The notes under the pieces were generated by a model. The model saw nothing but the letters and a program-made list of their open reading frames with translations. It made no database searches and was not told the DNA's origin. The position numbers and the translations under genes are program-made. Shown piece after piece: positions 1-7,116 of a stretch of 15,411 nt of DNA. How positions within the stretch are numbered: the first letter of the stretch is position 1; each line of letters opens with the position of its first letter. Source of the stretch: Candidatus Thorarchaeota archaeon MP11T_1 (lineage in GTDB: Archaea; Asgardarchaeota; Thorarchaeia; Thorarchaeales; Thorarchaeaceae); assembly GCA_002825515.1 (NCBI GenBank), contig PJET01000017.1:1-15411 (forward strand), given 5' to 3'.

Positions 1-362
1 AGCTCTTTCTTTGGTACAACTACAGAGAGCACGCCGTTTTTCAAGGATGCTACTACATCATCCTCCTTGACACCGCTGGGTAGAGACCAGGCGCGTTGAA
101 CGCTTCGATGGAAGTATTTACCATCTGAGTCTTCTTTGTGCTCTGCGGTAATTTCTAGATACCTATCTCTGACTTCGATGTTGATTTCCTTCTCATCAAA
201 ACCAGGAACCTCTACAGTAAATGTGTAATCACCATCATTATTATCTACTTTGCTCTTTAAGTAGATGCTCTCATCACGATCCCAGGGATCACGAAATAGT
301 GTATTGAAAGCCTCGAATGGGTCTAACCACAAAGGGTTACGCTTAATAAGTGCTAGGGACAT
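1..362 (-). CDS. Hsp20 small heat-shock protein (alpha-crystallin), partial
   Basis: This is an ATP-independent holdase chaperone that binds unfolding proteins as an oligomer. The gene runs off the left edge, and 120 residues are visible. The N-terminal arm (about 1-32, with DPFEAFNTLF) precedes an alpha-crystallin domain (about 33-118) that contains VEVPGFDEKEI, the HRSVQRAWSLP strand and the hallmark ASLKNGVLSVVVPK at 105-118. Only the short C-terminal extension, normally with an IxI motif, is missing. The ATG at 362-360 has a strong GGAGG five bases upstream. It is the last visible gene of the leftward group and has its own promoter-like sequence and a structured leader. Small heat-shock proteins are known from several large phages and cyanophages, where a role in folding virion or replication proteins is presumed. 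The family call is very secure; the role is inferred. Confidence 0.95.
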   Translation of the reverse strand, partial: MSLALIKRNPLWLDPFEAFNTLFRDPWDRDESIYLKSKVDNNDGDYTFTVEVPGFDEKEINIEVRDRYLEITAEHKEDSDGKYFHRSVQRAWSLPSGVKEDDVVASLKNGVLSVVVPKKE

Positions 363-412
363 AATCACCTCCGTATATCTAAAGGGGTAATTCCCCTTGA
401 ACGGAGGGTAAT
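363..412 (-). promoter_or_regulatory. Structured hsp20 leader that can hide the ribosome-binding site (candidate RNA thermometer)
   Basis: Read on the minus strand, CCTCCGT (407-401) is perfectly complementary to ACGGAGG (374-368), which contains the hsp20 SD. The two arms enclose a second perfect hairpin, AAGGGG (398-393), loop AATTA, CCCCTT (387-382). With a bulged C, the outer stem can extend by TTA pairing with TGA. The SD would be closed in the folded state and open when the 7-bp stem melts, which is the logic of known thermometers on small heat-shock genes (ROSE, fourU, cyanobacterial hsp17). Complementarity is seen directly; temperature control is inferred. A promoter-like sequence just upstream would start transcripts inside the first arm, so the fold may only exist in read-through mRNA. 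Confidence 0.55.
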
Positions 413-437
413 GTAAATAGCTCTTTTGTGATGTCAA
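410..437 (-). promoter_or_regulatory. Sigma70-like promoter for hsp20
   Basis: On the minus strand a perfect -35 TTGACA (437-432) is followed after 16 bp by TACATT (415-410), which matches the -10 consensus at four of six positions. It overlaps the stop codon of the 157-aa gene and points at hsp20, with an expected start near 403. That start would cut off most of the anti-SD arm of the leader described above. This is a sequence match only. Confidence 0.45.
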
Positions 438-907
438 GGATTAATATTGAAATATGTCCAGAGGGCTCTGGTCCGTTCTCTAGGCCAGCTTACTCTACCA
501 AGGCCATAGATTCCAGATTTTCTTAGTATTCTGATTTGTTCGTCAGGATCACGCCCCTCTTCTTCAGCCCATTGCCTCACAAGTTCTTCTGCTCTAGATT
601 TGAATTCAGCGAATTTTTCATTTGATTCTTCAAATGTTCTGATACTGCGGATGATCTGTTTTTTCAAATTCCGTAGTTCTTCTTCATGGATTTCTCCTAC
701 ACTCGGACGAAAATAGTACAGTTCCTTATCTCTATAGGATTGAGCTTCCAGATCAGGATCGCGGTTGGTTTCTATCGCTTCATTTCTGATGGCTGATTCA
801 AAAATATCTTCGTGCTTCCGGGTCAACCAACGAAATTCTTCCTCGGAATCAGGATAAGTAGCTTTCACCGCGCGCACGAAAGCATTAGCCATTCGTAAGA
901 TATCCAT
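434..907 (-). CDS. Uncharacterised 157-aa protein
   Basis: I do not recognise this protein. It is hydrophilic, rich in Glu, Arg and Lys, and probably mostly helical, with a likely coiled-coil stretch around residues 73-115 (HEEELRNLKKQIIRSIRTFE and following). It has no signal peptide, membrane segment or cysteine motif. The C-terminus (about 128-157) is richer in Trp, Arg and Tyr. It lies between the helicase and hsp20 on the same strand, 20 bp after the helicase stop, so co-transcription is likely. The ATG at 907 lacks a well-placed SD; a second ATG five codons in (892) is an alternative start. Confidence 0.75.
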   Translation of the reverse strand: MDILRMANAFVRAVKATYPDSEEEFRWLTRKHEDIFESAIRNEAIETNRDPDLEAQSYRDKELYYFRPSVGEIHEEELRNLKKQIIRSIRTFEESNEKFAEFKSRAEELVRQWAEEEGRDPDEQIRILRKSGIYGLGRVSWPRERTRALWTYFNINP

Positions 908-927
908 GCGATAATGCTAGATTATTC

Positions 928-3165
928 CTACAGAATGATTGTCAATTTATCGGAACTGCGCGTAACAGCTGTATAAAGCCATCTTCTGTAGTTATCTTCT
1001 GATACTGGGGCGGGTCGCTCGTTGAACAGTATCACATTGCTCATTTGACTTCCCTGAGCTTTGTGTACTGTCATGGCATATCCATAGTCGAACAGCAAAC
1101 CAGCCTCGTTCCAGTGCCGAATTTCCATGCCAAAATTTTCCAACTCCGCAAAAGAACTGAAGGTTTTGTTGTACCCGAATTGATAGCGTAGGAGGTTGTG
1201 GACGTTGGTCTCGAATCCTTCGTACGGAAAGCGTATCCTCGCCTCCCAGAAGTGCTCACTCCACTCATCAACGCCGCCTATCAGATATCCTCGGAAACCA
1301 TTGTAGAGTGGTTGTTTGCGGTAGTTTGTGGCATTTCGTAGACAAATTACTATATCATCAGATAAGGGAACTGGGCTGATAGATCCGAACACCATGTTGC
1401 GCAGCATGATGTTGAGGCGCGAACGTGTGGAGTTTCTATAACACAAAACTGCTGTGTCTAGGATTACCTCAGGGTCTTGAACCCCTTGGTAAAGTCCTTT
1501 GAGCAAATCAACGTATTCTGATTTTTTGATTATCGAAATGTGTTGATTGTCTCGGTACCCTCTGGGGATTCTACCTCTCTCCCGGACTTGCATTGAGAGG
1601 TTGATGATGGGGTTCTCGGCAGCTTGCCGGTGGATTTTCTCCAACCGCAGGTTAGGTTCTCGCATGAGTGAGAACTTACCTTCGATGGGTGGTAGTTGGC
1701 CATGATCCCCCACAGCCAAGATGTCCTTGCCATAGCTGGCTAGGTCTTTGAAGATGTCTTCCGAGACCATGGAAGCTTCGTCCAGAACAATGACATCATA
1801 ATCTAGAGATTCTTTTCGGGCCCAGTAGGCAACCTCGCCCTCCGCGTTCTCAATTGGGCGGTAAATCAATCTGTGGATAGTTCCACAGTAATGGCTGCCA
1901 TCCCCGAAACGGATGCCCTGATCTTGCAGTTTGCGCCCCAGAACAGAGGCGGCTCTTCCTGAGAGTGCGCAAAAAGCAAAGCGAATTGCCGTTCCGAACT
2001 CTCGGGCAATAGCAGAGACTAGAGTGGTGTTGTGTGTGGGAATAAACGATTCCGAACAAAGATACATTTTCGATGGCGCATCTACAGCAATACACTTTAC
2101 TGGAACAGATGGCACTTTCTTTGCGTTGATTATGTATCTCCTACCATACGTAGCTCTGTGATCATCTATTTTTTGGATGTTTTTCTTTCTTGGCAGTCTG
2201 AAAACATGTTCGTTTGCAGAGAAGTAGATATTCCACTTATCTGATATTACACGACCGTATAGCTTGGCTTTACCAGGAGCGAGGTAGGCAACAAAACCCA
2301 GGGACCTAATTAACTGCAATGTATCATAAACAAGATTCTCGTAGGTGCCGGTAAAAGATGGTACTCCCGAATGTTTATCAATAGTTCCATCAGAATCCAT
2401 TAAACCCTGAAGAAGAGCCATTCTTTGCCTTCTGGAAGCCCGCAAGTATTCGTCCGGTATGCTTTTGTTATACAAAAGAGTCATCTGGCGTAGCTGATTA
2501 AGTAATGATGGGCCTTTGTTTTTTGCGCTAATACCCCAGTCGTATTTTGTCCCTGCTATTTTATTTGTGTGGTAATCTTCTGAGAATGAATCTACAACAC
2601 AACCATCCGATGTTGTGATCCTGGCCATTGCCTTAGCTCCATCACCTAGCCAAATTCCCAAAAGATATGGATCGATTGGTAGTTCTTTTTCTGGTAACTC
2701 TATTGCGGCAGCTGCATTGATAGAGTGGTTTTTATGCTTGCCGCTGTGTAAAGTGTCTACAATTACTTGTGTTGTTCTTTCTTTCCCTGGTTTGTTTTTC
2801 CATCGCTCGTTACATATTTGTGTTTTCCAAATATGCTCAGCATCGCAAATTATTTTCGTACCATCGGAGAACTCAAGTTCATAGCAGTCACGGTTATTCA
2901 TGACCGCTGATGTTGCAATAACGTTACAAACCTCTCCGTTATCAGAGAATACTTTATCTCCAACGCTCAATTGACCCATAGTTTTCCAACCATCCGGGGT
3001 TGGAATACAGGTATCAAGAGCTAGGGCTTTCCCTGTCCCTGCGTAGCCTCCAAGGGTCAGAAGCTGCGGATTCTTTTGGGCTGGATGTACAATTCCGCCT
3101 CCTGCTAGCCAGGCTGCGATGGTATTGTATGCAATCTCTTGGTCATTAGATAGAATCAGATTCAC
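928..3165 (-). CDS. Dda/RecD-like SF1 DNA helicase, interrupted by an intein in the P-loop
   Basis: This is an ATP-dependent 5'-3' type DNA helicase of superfamily 1B, likely used in phage replication or recombination. The precursor is 745 aa; removing the intein (47-379) leaves 412 aa, close to T4 Dda. Walker A is rebuilt across the splice as GGYAGTGK plus TT. Other motifs are Walker B VIVLDEASM (458-466), motif III AVGDHGQLPP (484-493), LEKIHRQ (508-514), and the C-terminal TVHKAQGSQ (699-707) and YTAVTRSSDKL (731-741) of the UvrD_C_2 lobe. The start is GTG at 3165, sharing GTGA with the stop of the upstream 119-aa gene, which suggests translational coupling. Without splicing the enzyme cannot bind ATP properly, so splicing should be required for activity. 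Whether it is closer to Dda or RecD2 is not decided here. Confidence 0.93.
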   Translation of the reverse strand: MNLILSNDQEIAYNTIAAWLAGGGIVHPAQKNPQLLTLGGYAGTGKALALDTCIPTPDGWKTMGQLSVGDKVFSDNGEVCNVIATSAVMNNRDCYELEFSDGTKIICDAEHIWKTQICNERWKNKPGKERTTQVIVDTLHSGKHKNHSINAAAAIELPEKELPIDPYLLGIWLGDGAKAMARITTSDGCVVDSFSEDYHTNKIAGTKYDWGISAKNKGPSLLNQLRQMTLLYNKSIPDEYLRASRRQRMALLQGLMDSDGTIDKHSGVPSFTGTYENLVYDTLQLIRSLGFVAYLAPGKAKLYGRVISDKWNIYFSANEHVFRLPRKKNIQKIDDHRATYGRRYIINAKKVPSVPVKCIAVDAPSKMYLCSESFIPTHNTTLVSAIAREFGTAIRFAFCALSGRAASVLGRKLQDQGIRFGDGSHYCGTIHRLIYRPIENAEGEVAYWARKESLDYDVIVLDEASMVSEDIFKDLASYGKDILAVGDHGQLPPIEGKFSLMREPNLRLEKIHRQAAENPIINLSMQVRERGRIPRGYRDNQHISIIKKSEYVDLLKGLYQGVQDPEVILDTAVLCYRNSTRSRLNIMLRNMVFGSISPVPLSDDIVICLRNATNYRKQPLYNGFRGYLIGGVDEWSEHFWEARIRFPYEGFETNVHNLLRYQFGYNKTFSSFAELENFGMEIRHWNEAGLLFDYGYAMTVHKAQGSQMSNVILFNERPAPVSEDNYRRWLYTAVTRSSDKLTIIL
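2029..3027 (-). mobile_element. Class 3 intein with LAGLIDADG endonuclease in the helicase
   Basis: This is an in-frame 333-residue protein intron (precursor residues 47-379) inserted between Lys46 and Thr380 of Walker A. It begins with Ala instead of Cys/Ser: ALALDTCIPTPDGW, then SVGDKVF. Block B reads CDAEHIW, with His111 and Trp113. The C-terminal part has VPVKCIAVDAP, with Cys359 at the position usually held by Asp, and ends FIPTHN followed by +1 Thr. Trp, this Cys and the Thr before HN form the WCT set that defines class 3 inteins, in which the internal Cys attacks the N-terminal splice junction. Two LAGLIDADG motifs, LLGIWLGDG (168-176) and LLQGLMDSDG (251-260), indicate a homing endonuclease. 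By eye the segment is richer in A+T than the flanking helicase sequence. Confidence 0.93.
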
Positions 3166-3521
3166 GTGTCAAGCTCTTTAAGTTGCGCTTCAATTCTCTT
3201 CTTTTCGTTCTCTAGCCGCTTACGTTTAGCTTCGTAAGCTCTTTTATTCTCTGCGTCTTTTACCTGCTCGACGCGGCTGGTCTCGTCCAGAATTTCAATC
3301 TCAGTGACAACTAGCTTGACAACTTTTGGGACTCCATATTCAGGATAGTGCTTAGCGAACCAAGTAACCTGTGCCCGTGCAGTACCAACCTTGGGATAGA
3401 TTCTTGCACTGGTGATTTGGTCTACCCATTTTTCACCACTACCCCCGAACCCTTTGGAGCGGAGAAATTTACCTTCGTTATTGCAGACTGCAAAAACTTC
3501 CAATTTGATTTGTTTCTTCAT
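3162..3521 (-). CDS. Uncharacterised 119-aa phage protein with C-terminal coiled coil
   Basis: Two parts are visible. An N-terminal domain of about 80 residues contains GKFLRSKGFGGSGEKWV and ARIYPKVGTARAQVTWFA, a pattern I associate with small conserved phage proteins of unknown function. A highly charged helix from about 84 to 119 (KRLENEKKRIEAQLKELDT) is a likely coiled coil. The ATG at 3521 is preceded by AAAGG eight bases upstream. It is the first gene of the leftward group, and its TGA stop overlaps the GTG start of the helicase by 4 nt, so the two are probably translated together. The protein may be a helicase partner, but only position suggests that. Confidence 0.8.
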   Translation of the reverse strand: MKKQIKLEVFAVCNNEGKFLRSKGFGGSGEKWVDQITSARIYPKVGTARAQVTWFAKHYPEYGVPKVVKLVVTEIEILDETSRVEQVKDAENKRAYEAKRKRLENEKKRIEAQLKELDT

Positions 3522-3584
3522 GTCATTAACCTTTCGGGCGGACGCCTATCGACTTGGTATATCTATTTGTTATCAGGAGGTTGC
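3522..3584. promoter_or_regulatory. Divergent intergenic region
   Basis: These 63 bp separate the leftward helicase group from the rightward phosphatase group, so promoters for both should lie here or within the first codons of either gene. I see the SD sites of both genes and an AT-rich stretch (3555-3575) containing TGGTATATC, which could be an extended -10 reading right, but no convincing -35 on either strand. Confidence 0.35.
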
Positions 3585-4364
3585 GTGTCGAAGTGGAGAC
3601 CAGTAGATAATTGCCTATATGTGATTTCGGATATTCATGGAATGGCCAAGGAACTTGAACTTATCCTTAATCGTATTCTTCCTTTGCGTCGAACGGGTGG
3701 CCATTTGGATAGGCTGGTTTTCCTCGGAGATTACGTGGATCGCGGAATGCAAGGCCCCAGTGTAATCGATCTTGTCCAAGAAGTCAAGAACGATTTTCCT
3801 AGTCAGGTAATTACCCTCTTAGGTAATCATGAACTGATGCTGATAGATGCGATTAACGGTAATGCAGAACCATCAGAGTACAATTTATGGATGTCTACTG
3901 GTGGAGAAGAAACATTGATAGCGTATTTACAAAGGGCCGGTTCCGAAATTGAGAATCCTTATTTGGTCAATCGTTTTTCATTATCACGTTTTATTCCACA
4001 GGAACATATAGATTTCCTTAACTCTCTTGTTGTGTATTACGAGACAGATGAATACATTTTTGTCCATGGTGGCTGTGATCCATTAATCCCACTTAAAAAT
4101 CAGAACAAGAAAGTTTTAGTCTGGGACAGAAGTGTATATAATAGAATAACCAACATGGCTGAGAACAAATGGAGCTGTCCCTGGAAGAAGACCATAGTGA
4201 CGGGGCACAATGGAGAGGACGATGGTGAACCATTTGTGTATGATAAATTCATGATGCTAGATGGAAGTTATGCCGAGAAACTGTACGTGTGGGAGTTAAA
4301 TTCTCGTACGGGATATTCATCTCGCAAGAATAAGAAAAGACTAGTTAAAGAGTCAATAACTTAG
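3585..4364 (+). CDS. PP2A-type serine/threonine protein phosphatase (metallophosphoesterase)
   Basis: This is a 259-aa metal-dependent phosphatase of the PPP type, related to the small phage lambda phosphatase family. The dinuclear-metal motifs appear in order: SDIHG (15-19), GDYVDRG (48-54), GNHE (80-83), VHGG (about residues 160-165) and TGHN near the C-terminus. The open frame extends upstream to 3348, but that part is antisense to the 119-aa gene. GTG at 3585 is chosen because AGGAGG (3575-3580) sits four bases before it and the first metal motif follows 15 residues later, as expected. It opens the rightward group. Likely substrates are phosphoproteins or nucleotides of the infected cell; the sequence does not say which. 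The TAG at 4362 ends the gene. Confidence 0.9.
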   Translation: MSKWRPVDNCLYVISDIHGMAKELELILNRILPLRRTGGHLDRLVFLGDYVDRGMQGPSVIDLVQEVKNDFPSQVITLLGNHELMLIDAINGNAEPSEYNLWMSTGGEETLIAYLQRAGSEIENPYLVNRFSLSRFIPQEHIDFLNSLVVYYETDEYIFVHGGCDPLIPLKNQNKKVLVWDRSVYNRITNMAENKWSCPWKKTIVTGHNGEDDGEPFVYDKFMMLDGSYAEKLYVWELNSRTGYSSRKNKKRLVKESIT

Positions 4365-4373
4365 CATATAAAT

Positions 4374-4559
4374 ATGTTTTTCAAGTACGCTTCAAGTATC
4401 CTACAAGAGATTTCTGACGAATGTATGTTAAGATCTTTTGCCTGTGAAAACACCGAGACAGCAAAAGTCTATGAGGGTATTGCCTCTCGGATTGACTGGA
4501 TTATTACCAGGATTGGGGTCGAGGAAAAGGTCAAGCCACGCATCAAGCATGATGCGTAG
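4374..4559 (+). CDS. Small 61-aa protein of unknown function
   Basis: I do not recognise this short protein. It appears helical, with an amphipathic N-terminal half (MFFKYASSILQEISDE) and a basic C-terminus ending in PRIKHDA, and two cysteines at 17 and 24. The ATG at 4374 lies nine bases after the phosphatase stop and has no clear SD, so translation may depend on coupling. Its end overlaps the start of the following membrane protein by 11 nt, inside a hairpin. It is retained because it fills the gap between two genes and overlaps the next gene in a typical phage manner. It is less certain than its neighbours. Confidence 0.55.
   Translation: MFFKYASSILQEISDECMLRSFACENTETAKVYEGIASRIDWIITRIGVEEKVKPRIKHDA
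4538..4557 (+). promoter_or_regulatory. Hairpin over the start codon of the membrane protein gene
   Basis: ACGCATCA (4538-4545) and TGATGCGT (4550-4557) form a perfect 8-bp stem with loop AGCA. Both candidate ATGs (4549, 4552) lie in the loop and 3' arm, and the stop of the upstream 61-aa gene (4557-4559) is at the base. This arrangement would block initiation until a ribosome finishing the upstream gene melts it. Confidence 0.45.
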
Positions 4560-4740
4560 TCTTTGGACCATGATTGAGCGGGCGGTTAAGTTTGCTCTTT
4601 TACCATACACAGCTGTTATTCCCGTCCTGGCTGTTTGTCTAGTTATGGGCTGCGAGTTGCAAACTATAGCAATGGCTGGTTTATTAGCTGGACTTACAGT
4701 CAGTGTATTTTTAGTGTACAAAATTGTAAAGGATTCTTAG
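4549..4740 (+). CDS. Small two-helix membrane protein
   Basis: The protein is 63 aa if it starts at the first ATG of the pair at 4549/4552. Two hydrophobic helices are evident, FALLPYTAVIPVLAVCLVMG and AMAGLLAGLTVSVFLVYKIV, separated by a short turn (CELQT), with a basic N-terminus (MRSLWTMIERAVK). The frame is open from 4438, but starting there would overlap the 61-aa gene by over 120 nt and add an unrelated basic segment, so the internal start is preferred. A third ATG at 4570 is also possible. The start codon lies in a hairpin (4538-4557) that translation of the upstream gene would open. It could be a holin-like, spanin-like or superinfection protein, but nothing in the sequence decides this. 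Confidence 0.6.
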   Translation: MMRSLWTMIERAVKFALLPYTAVIPVLAVCLVMGCELQTIAMAGLLAGLTVSVFLVYKIVKDS

Positions 4741-4741
4741 G

Positions 4742-6901
4742 ATGACTGCTCTTGTCATTGTTGAATCTCCCGGTAAGGTTAAAACTATTAGCAAAATTTT
4801 GGGGTCTGGATATACTGTCAGACCGACCGTTGGTCATATTATTGACCTTGCTAAAGGTAAAGGCGGAGGGGATATCGGGGTTAATATAAAAGATGGTTTC
4901 AAACCTCGATACGAAGTCTTACCTGATAAGAAAGACAAGATCAAAGCCATCGTTGATGCTGCTCGTACTGCGGATGAAATCTACGTAGCGTCCGATGCTG
5001 ATCGTGAAGGTGAGGCAATTGCCTTTCACGTAGCGGGTCAATTGAAGTCACTCAAGAAACCTTTGAAGCGAATCGAGTTCAATGAGATTACCAAGAAGGC
5101 AATTGTAAAAGCGATAGCTAATCCGCGGGACTTTAATCAGGATCTATATGATGCGCAGCAAGCACGTAGGGTATTAGATCGTATCGTAGGGTTCATGGTC
5201 TCGCCATACCTCTCGCGTAAGCTAGGAGATAAGCTGAGTGCTGGACGAGTCCAATCTGTTGCTTTGCGCATGATTGTTGATCGTGAGAATGAGATTGACG
5301 AGTTCGTACCAGAGGTTTTTTACAACATCAGTGCTACTCTAATCAAGACTAGCGATGAGCCGAGTTTTCTTGCCAAGTATCCAAGGCGTGTCACTGGTGA
5401 AGCTGAGGCTAACAAAATCTATGAACAGCTGTGTTCCTCTTGGTTTAAGGTAGTTGATGTACAAAAGAAGAAGAACGTGCGGAAAGCTCCCGCGCCTCTT
5501 ACCACCTCAACTCTACAGCAGGAAGCCAGTACGAAGCTCAAGTTCAAGGCTGAGCGTACTATGAGCGCGGCTCAGAAGCTGTACGAAGCCGGTCACGTTA
5601 CGTATATCCGTACTGATTCGACTCGTAATAGTGCGGAATCTATTGACGCAGTGCGTGATTATCTTGCTAAAGAGGGATTCGAGGTTCCGGAAAAGCCTAA
5701 TGAGTTCAAGAATAAGGATGCTGCACAGGACGCACATGAAGCAATTCGCCCCACAAATATTCTAGCTCATCCTGATAAGATAGCTTTGAGTGGTGACGAG
5801 GCAAAGATTTACAATCTGATCTGGCGGATGTTTGTTGCTAGCCAGATGAAACCAGCGATATTTGATGTGGTGAAGGCAACTATCCGAGCATTTCCTCATA
5901 AACATGACTTGGTAGCGGAGGGGAAGACCTTGGTGAACCAGGGTTGGTTGGAGATTGCTAAGCCCTTTGTCAAGAAAGAAAAGGACGTTGTGTTGCCAGT
6001 TTTGGCTAAAGACGATTTGGTTTATCCCGAGAACCAATCCAAACCCAGCAAGAGTATTAAACTCGAAAAGTCTCAGACCAAACCACCTCCGCGATACACA
6101 GAGGCCAGTCTTATTGCTGAGCTGGAGCGTAAGGAAATTGGACGCCCATCAACTTACGCATCAATCATTGCGCGTATCTCGGTACGAAAGTATGTAAAGA
6201 ATACCACAAAGGGATTTGTACCAACTGATCTTGGTAAGCTGGTTGTCCAGGACTTAATAAGTACATTTACTTTTATGGACTACATGTATACTGCCGAAAT
6301 GGAGAAGAAGCTAGATAAGATTGCCGAAGGTAAGCTTGATTACCTTTCTATGATGACAGATTTCTTTGGTGGTTTCAAAGATGAGTTTGAGAAGGCTCGT
6401 GGAAATCAAGGAATGGTTACTGACATTCCATGTCCTAAGTGTGGTGATAAGACTGTTGTTAGGAAATCAAAATATGGTTTCTTTGCTGGGTGTGTGAAAT
6501 ATAAATCTGGTTGTGATGGTATTGTGAATATCTCAATTGAGAATGGTAAAGCAATTCCAAAGGAATCACATAAAGCCAAGGTAGATGAAGATGTTAAGTG
6601 TCCCGAATGTGGGGCTGGTATGGTACCGCGTCCCGATGGAAGGTTTGGACCTTTCTATTCATGTTCCAAGTTTCCGCAGTGTAAAGGTAAACGCAAGATG
6701 CCTTTCGGAAAGAAATGTCCAGAGTGCGGTAATGAGTTGTATGCAACACTGATGAGAGGAACTATGAAGTTGGCTTGTATGGGTTATCCAAATTGTAAGC
6801 ACGTCGAGGAGCTACCTGATGATGCTGATATAAACTGGTTAGATCCGGACAAGGTGACGCCACCAAGATACTCAAAGAAAGTTGAGCAAGTCCTGAAGTG
6901 A
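4742..6901 (+). CDS. topA: DNA topoisomerase I (type IA)
   Basis: This enzyme relaxes negative supercoils by transient single-strand cleavage through a 5'-phosphotyrosine link. The 719-aa protein is near bacterial length. The Toprim domain has VIVESPGKVKTI (5-16) and SDADREGEA (84-92). QARRVLDRIVGF (140-151) and LSAGRVQSVALR (165-176) follow. The catalytic tyrosine is Tyr288 in VTYIRTDS. IGRPSTYASII (466-476) marks the central domain. Three C-terminal zinc ribbons have cysteines at 564/567/584/591, 620/623/641/647 and 659/662/679/685. The ATG lies one base after the membrane-protein stop, with AAAGGA upstream. Carrying its own complete enzyme suggests the phage manages the topology of a large genome independently. 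No intein or break is seen. Confidence 0.97.
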   Translation: MTALVIVESPGKVKTISKILGSGYTVRPTVGHIIDLAKGKGGGDIGVNIKDGFKPRYEVLPDKKDKIKAIVDAARTADEIYVASDADREGEAIAFHVAGQLKSLKKPLKRIEFNEITKKAIVKAIANPRDFNQDLYDAQQARRVLDRIVGFMVSPYLSRKLGDKLSAGRVQSVALRMIVDRENEIDEFVPEVFYNISATLIKTSDEPSFLAKYPRRVTGEAEANKIYEQLCSSWFKVVDVQKKKNVRKAPAPLTTSTLQQEASTKLKFKAERTMSAAQKLYEAGHVTYIRTDSTRNSAESIDAVRDYLAKEGFEVPEKPNEFKNKDAAQDAHEAIRPTNILAHPDKIALSGDEAKIYNLIWRMFVASQMKPAIFDVVKATIRAFPHKHDLVAEGKTLVNQGWLEIAKPFVKKEKDVVLPVLAKDDLVYPENQSKPSKSIKLEKSQTKPPPRYTEASLIAELERKEIGRPSTYASIIARISVRKYVKNTTKGFVPTDLGKLVVQDLISTFTFMDYMYTAEMEKKLDKIAEGKLDYLSMMTDFFGGFKDEFEKARGNQGMVTDIPCPKCGDKTVVRKSKYGFFAGCVKYKSGCDGIVNISIENGKAIPKESHKAKVDEDVKCPECGAGMVPRPDGRFGPFYSCSKFPQCKGKRKMPFGKKCPECGNELYATLMRGTMKLACMGYPNCKHVEELPDDADINWLDPDKVTPPRYSKKVEQVLK

Positions 6902-7116
6902 ATCGTTCAGATAAGTTATGGATTGAGAAATTACTTCAGAAGCCGAGGGCATTCAGGAATGTTCTTATAGCTCCTGATATTCTTAACTGTCCCATCCGAC
7001 AGACGATGATTTTTTTGGGATCGGACATACCGACCAGTTATGAGACTCCCCGCAACTACCATAGGTTTCGGGTAAATAGAAAGAGAAAGTTCAATAAAAA
7101 TGTCCCGATTTTCTGA
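6898..7116 (+). CDS. Small basic 72-aa protein of unknown function
   Basis: It starts at GTG 6898, sharing GTGA with the topoisomerase stop, and ends 17 nt inside the following ATPase gene. The C-terminal third is strongly basic (HRFRVNRKRKFNKN), which suggests contact with nucleic acid or another acidic partner. There are no recognisable motifs, membrane segments or paired cysteines. The tight overlaps at both ends are the main support that it is a gene rather than a gap. I do not recognise the family. Confidence 0.6.
   Translation: MNRSDKLWIEKLLQKPRAFRNVLIAPDILNCPIRQTMIFLGSDIPTSYETPRNYHRFRVNRKRKFNKNVPIF

Noticed and set aside
1931..2884. Several open frames on the plus strand over the helicase intein
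   Set aside because: They have no SD and no recognisable protein character, and lie opposite a conserved coding region; they are antisense shadows.
3145..3172. TTGACA, 16 bp, TCTAAT on the minus strand
   Set aside because: A good promoter match, but it would start transcription inside the helicase, removing its start codon; the next gene is over 2 kb away. Likely chance.
3348..3584. 79-codon upstream extension of the phosphatase frame
   Set aside because: It lies antisense to the 119-aa gene, has no family similarity, and a strong SD supports GTG 3585.
4367..4374. TATAAATA, the T4 late-promoter motif
   Set aside because: It is the only copy seen in the window, and its transcript would begin after the ATG it touches; no other T4-type late regulation is visible.
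4438..4548. Longer N-terminus for the small membrane protein
   Set aside because: It would overlap the 61-aa gene by more than 120 nt and adds a segment with no hydrophobic or conserved character.
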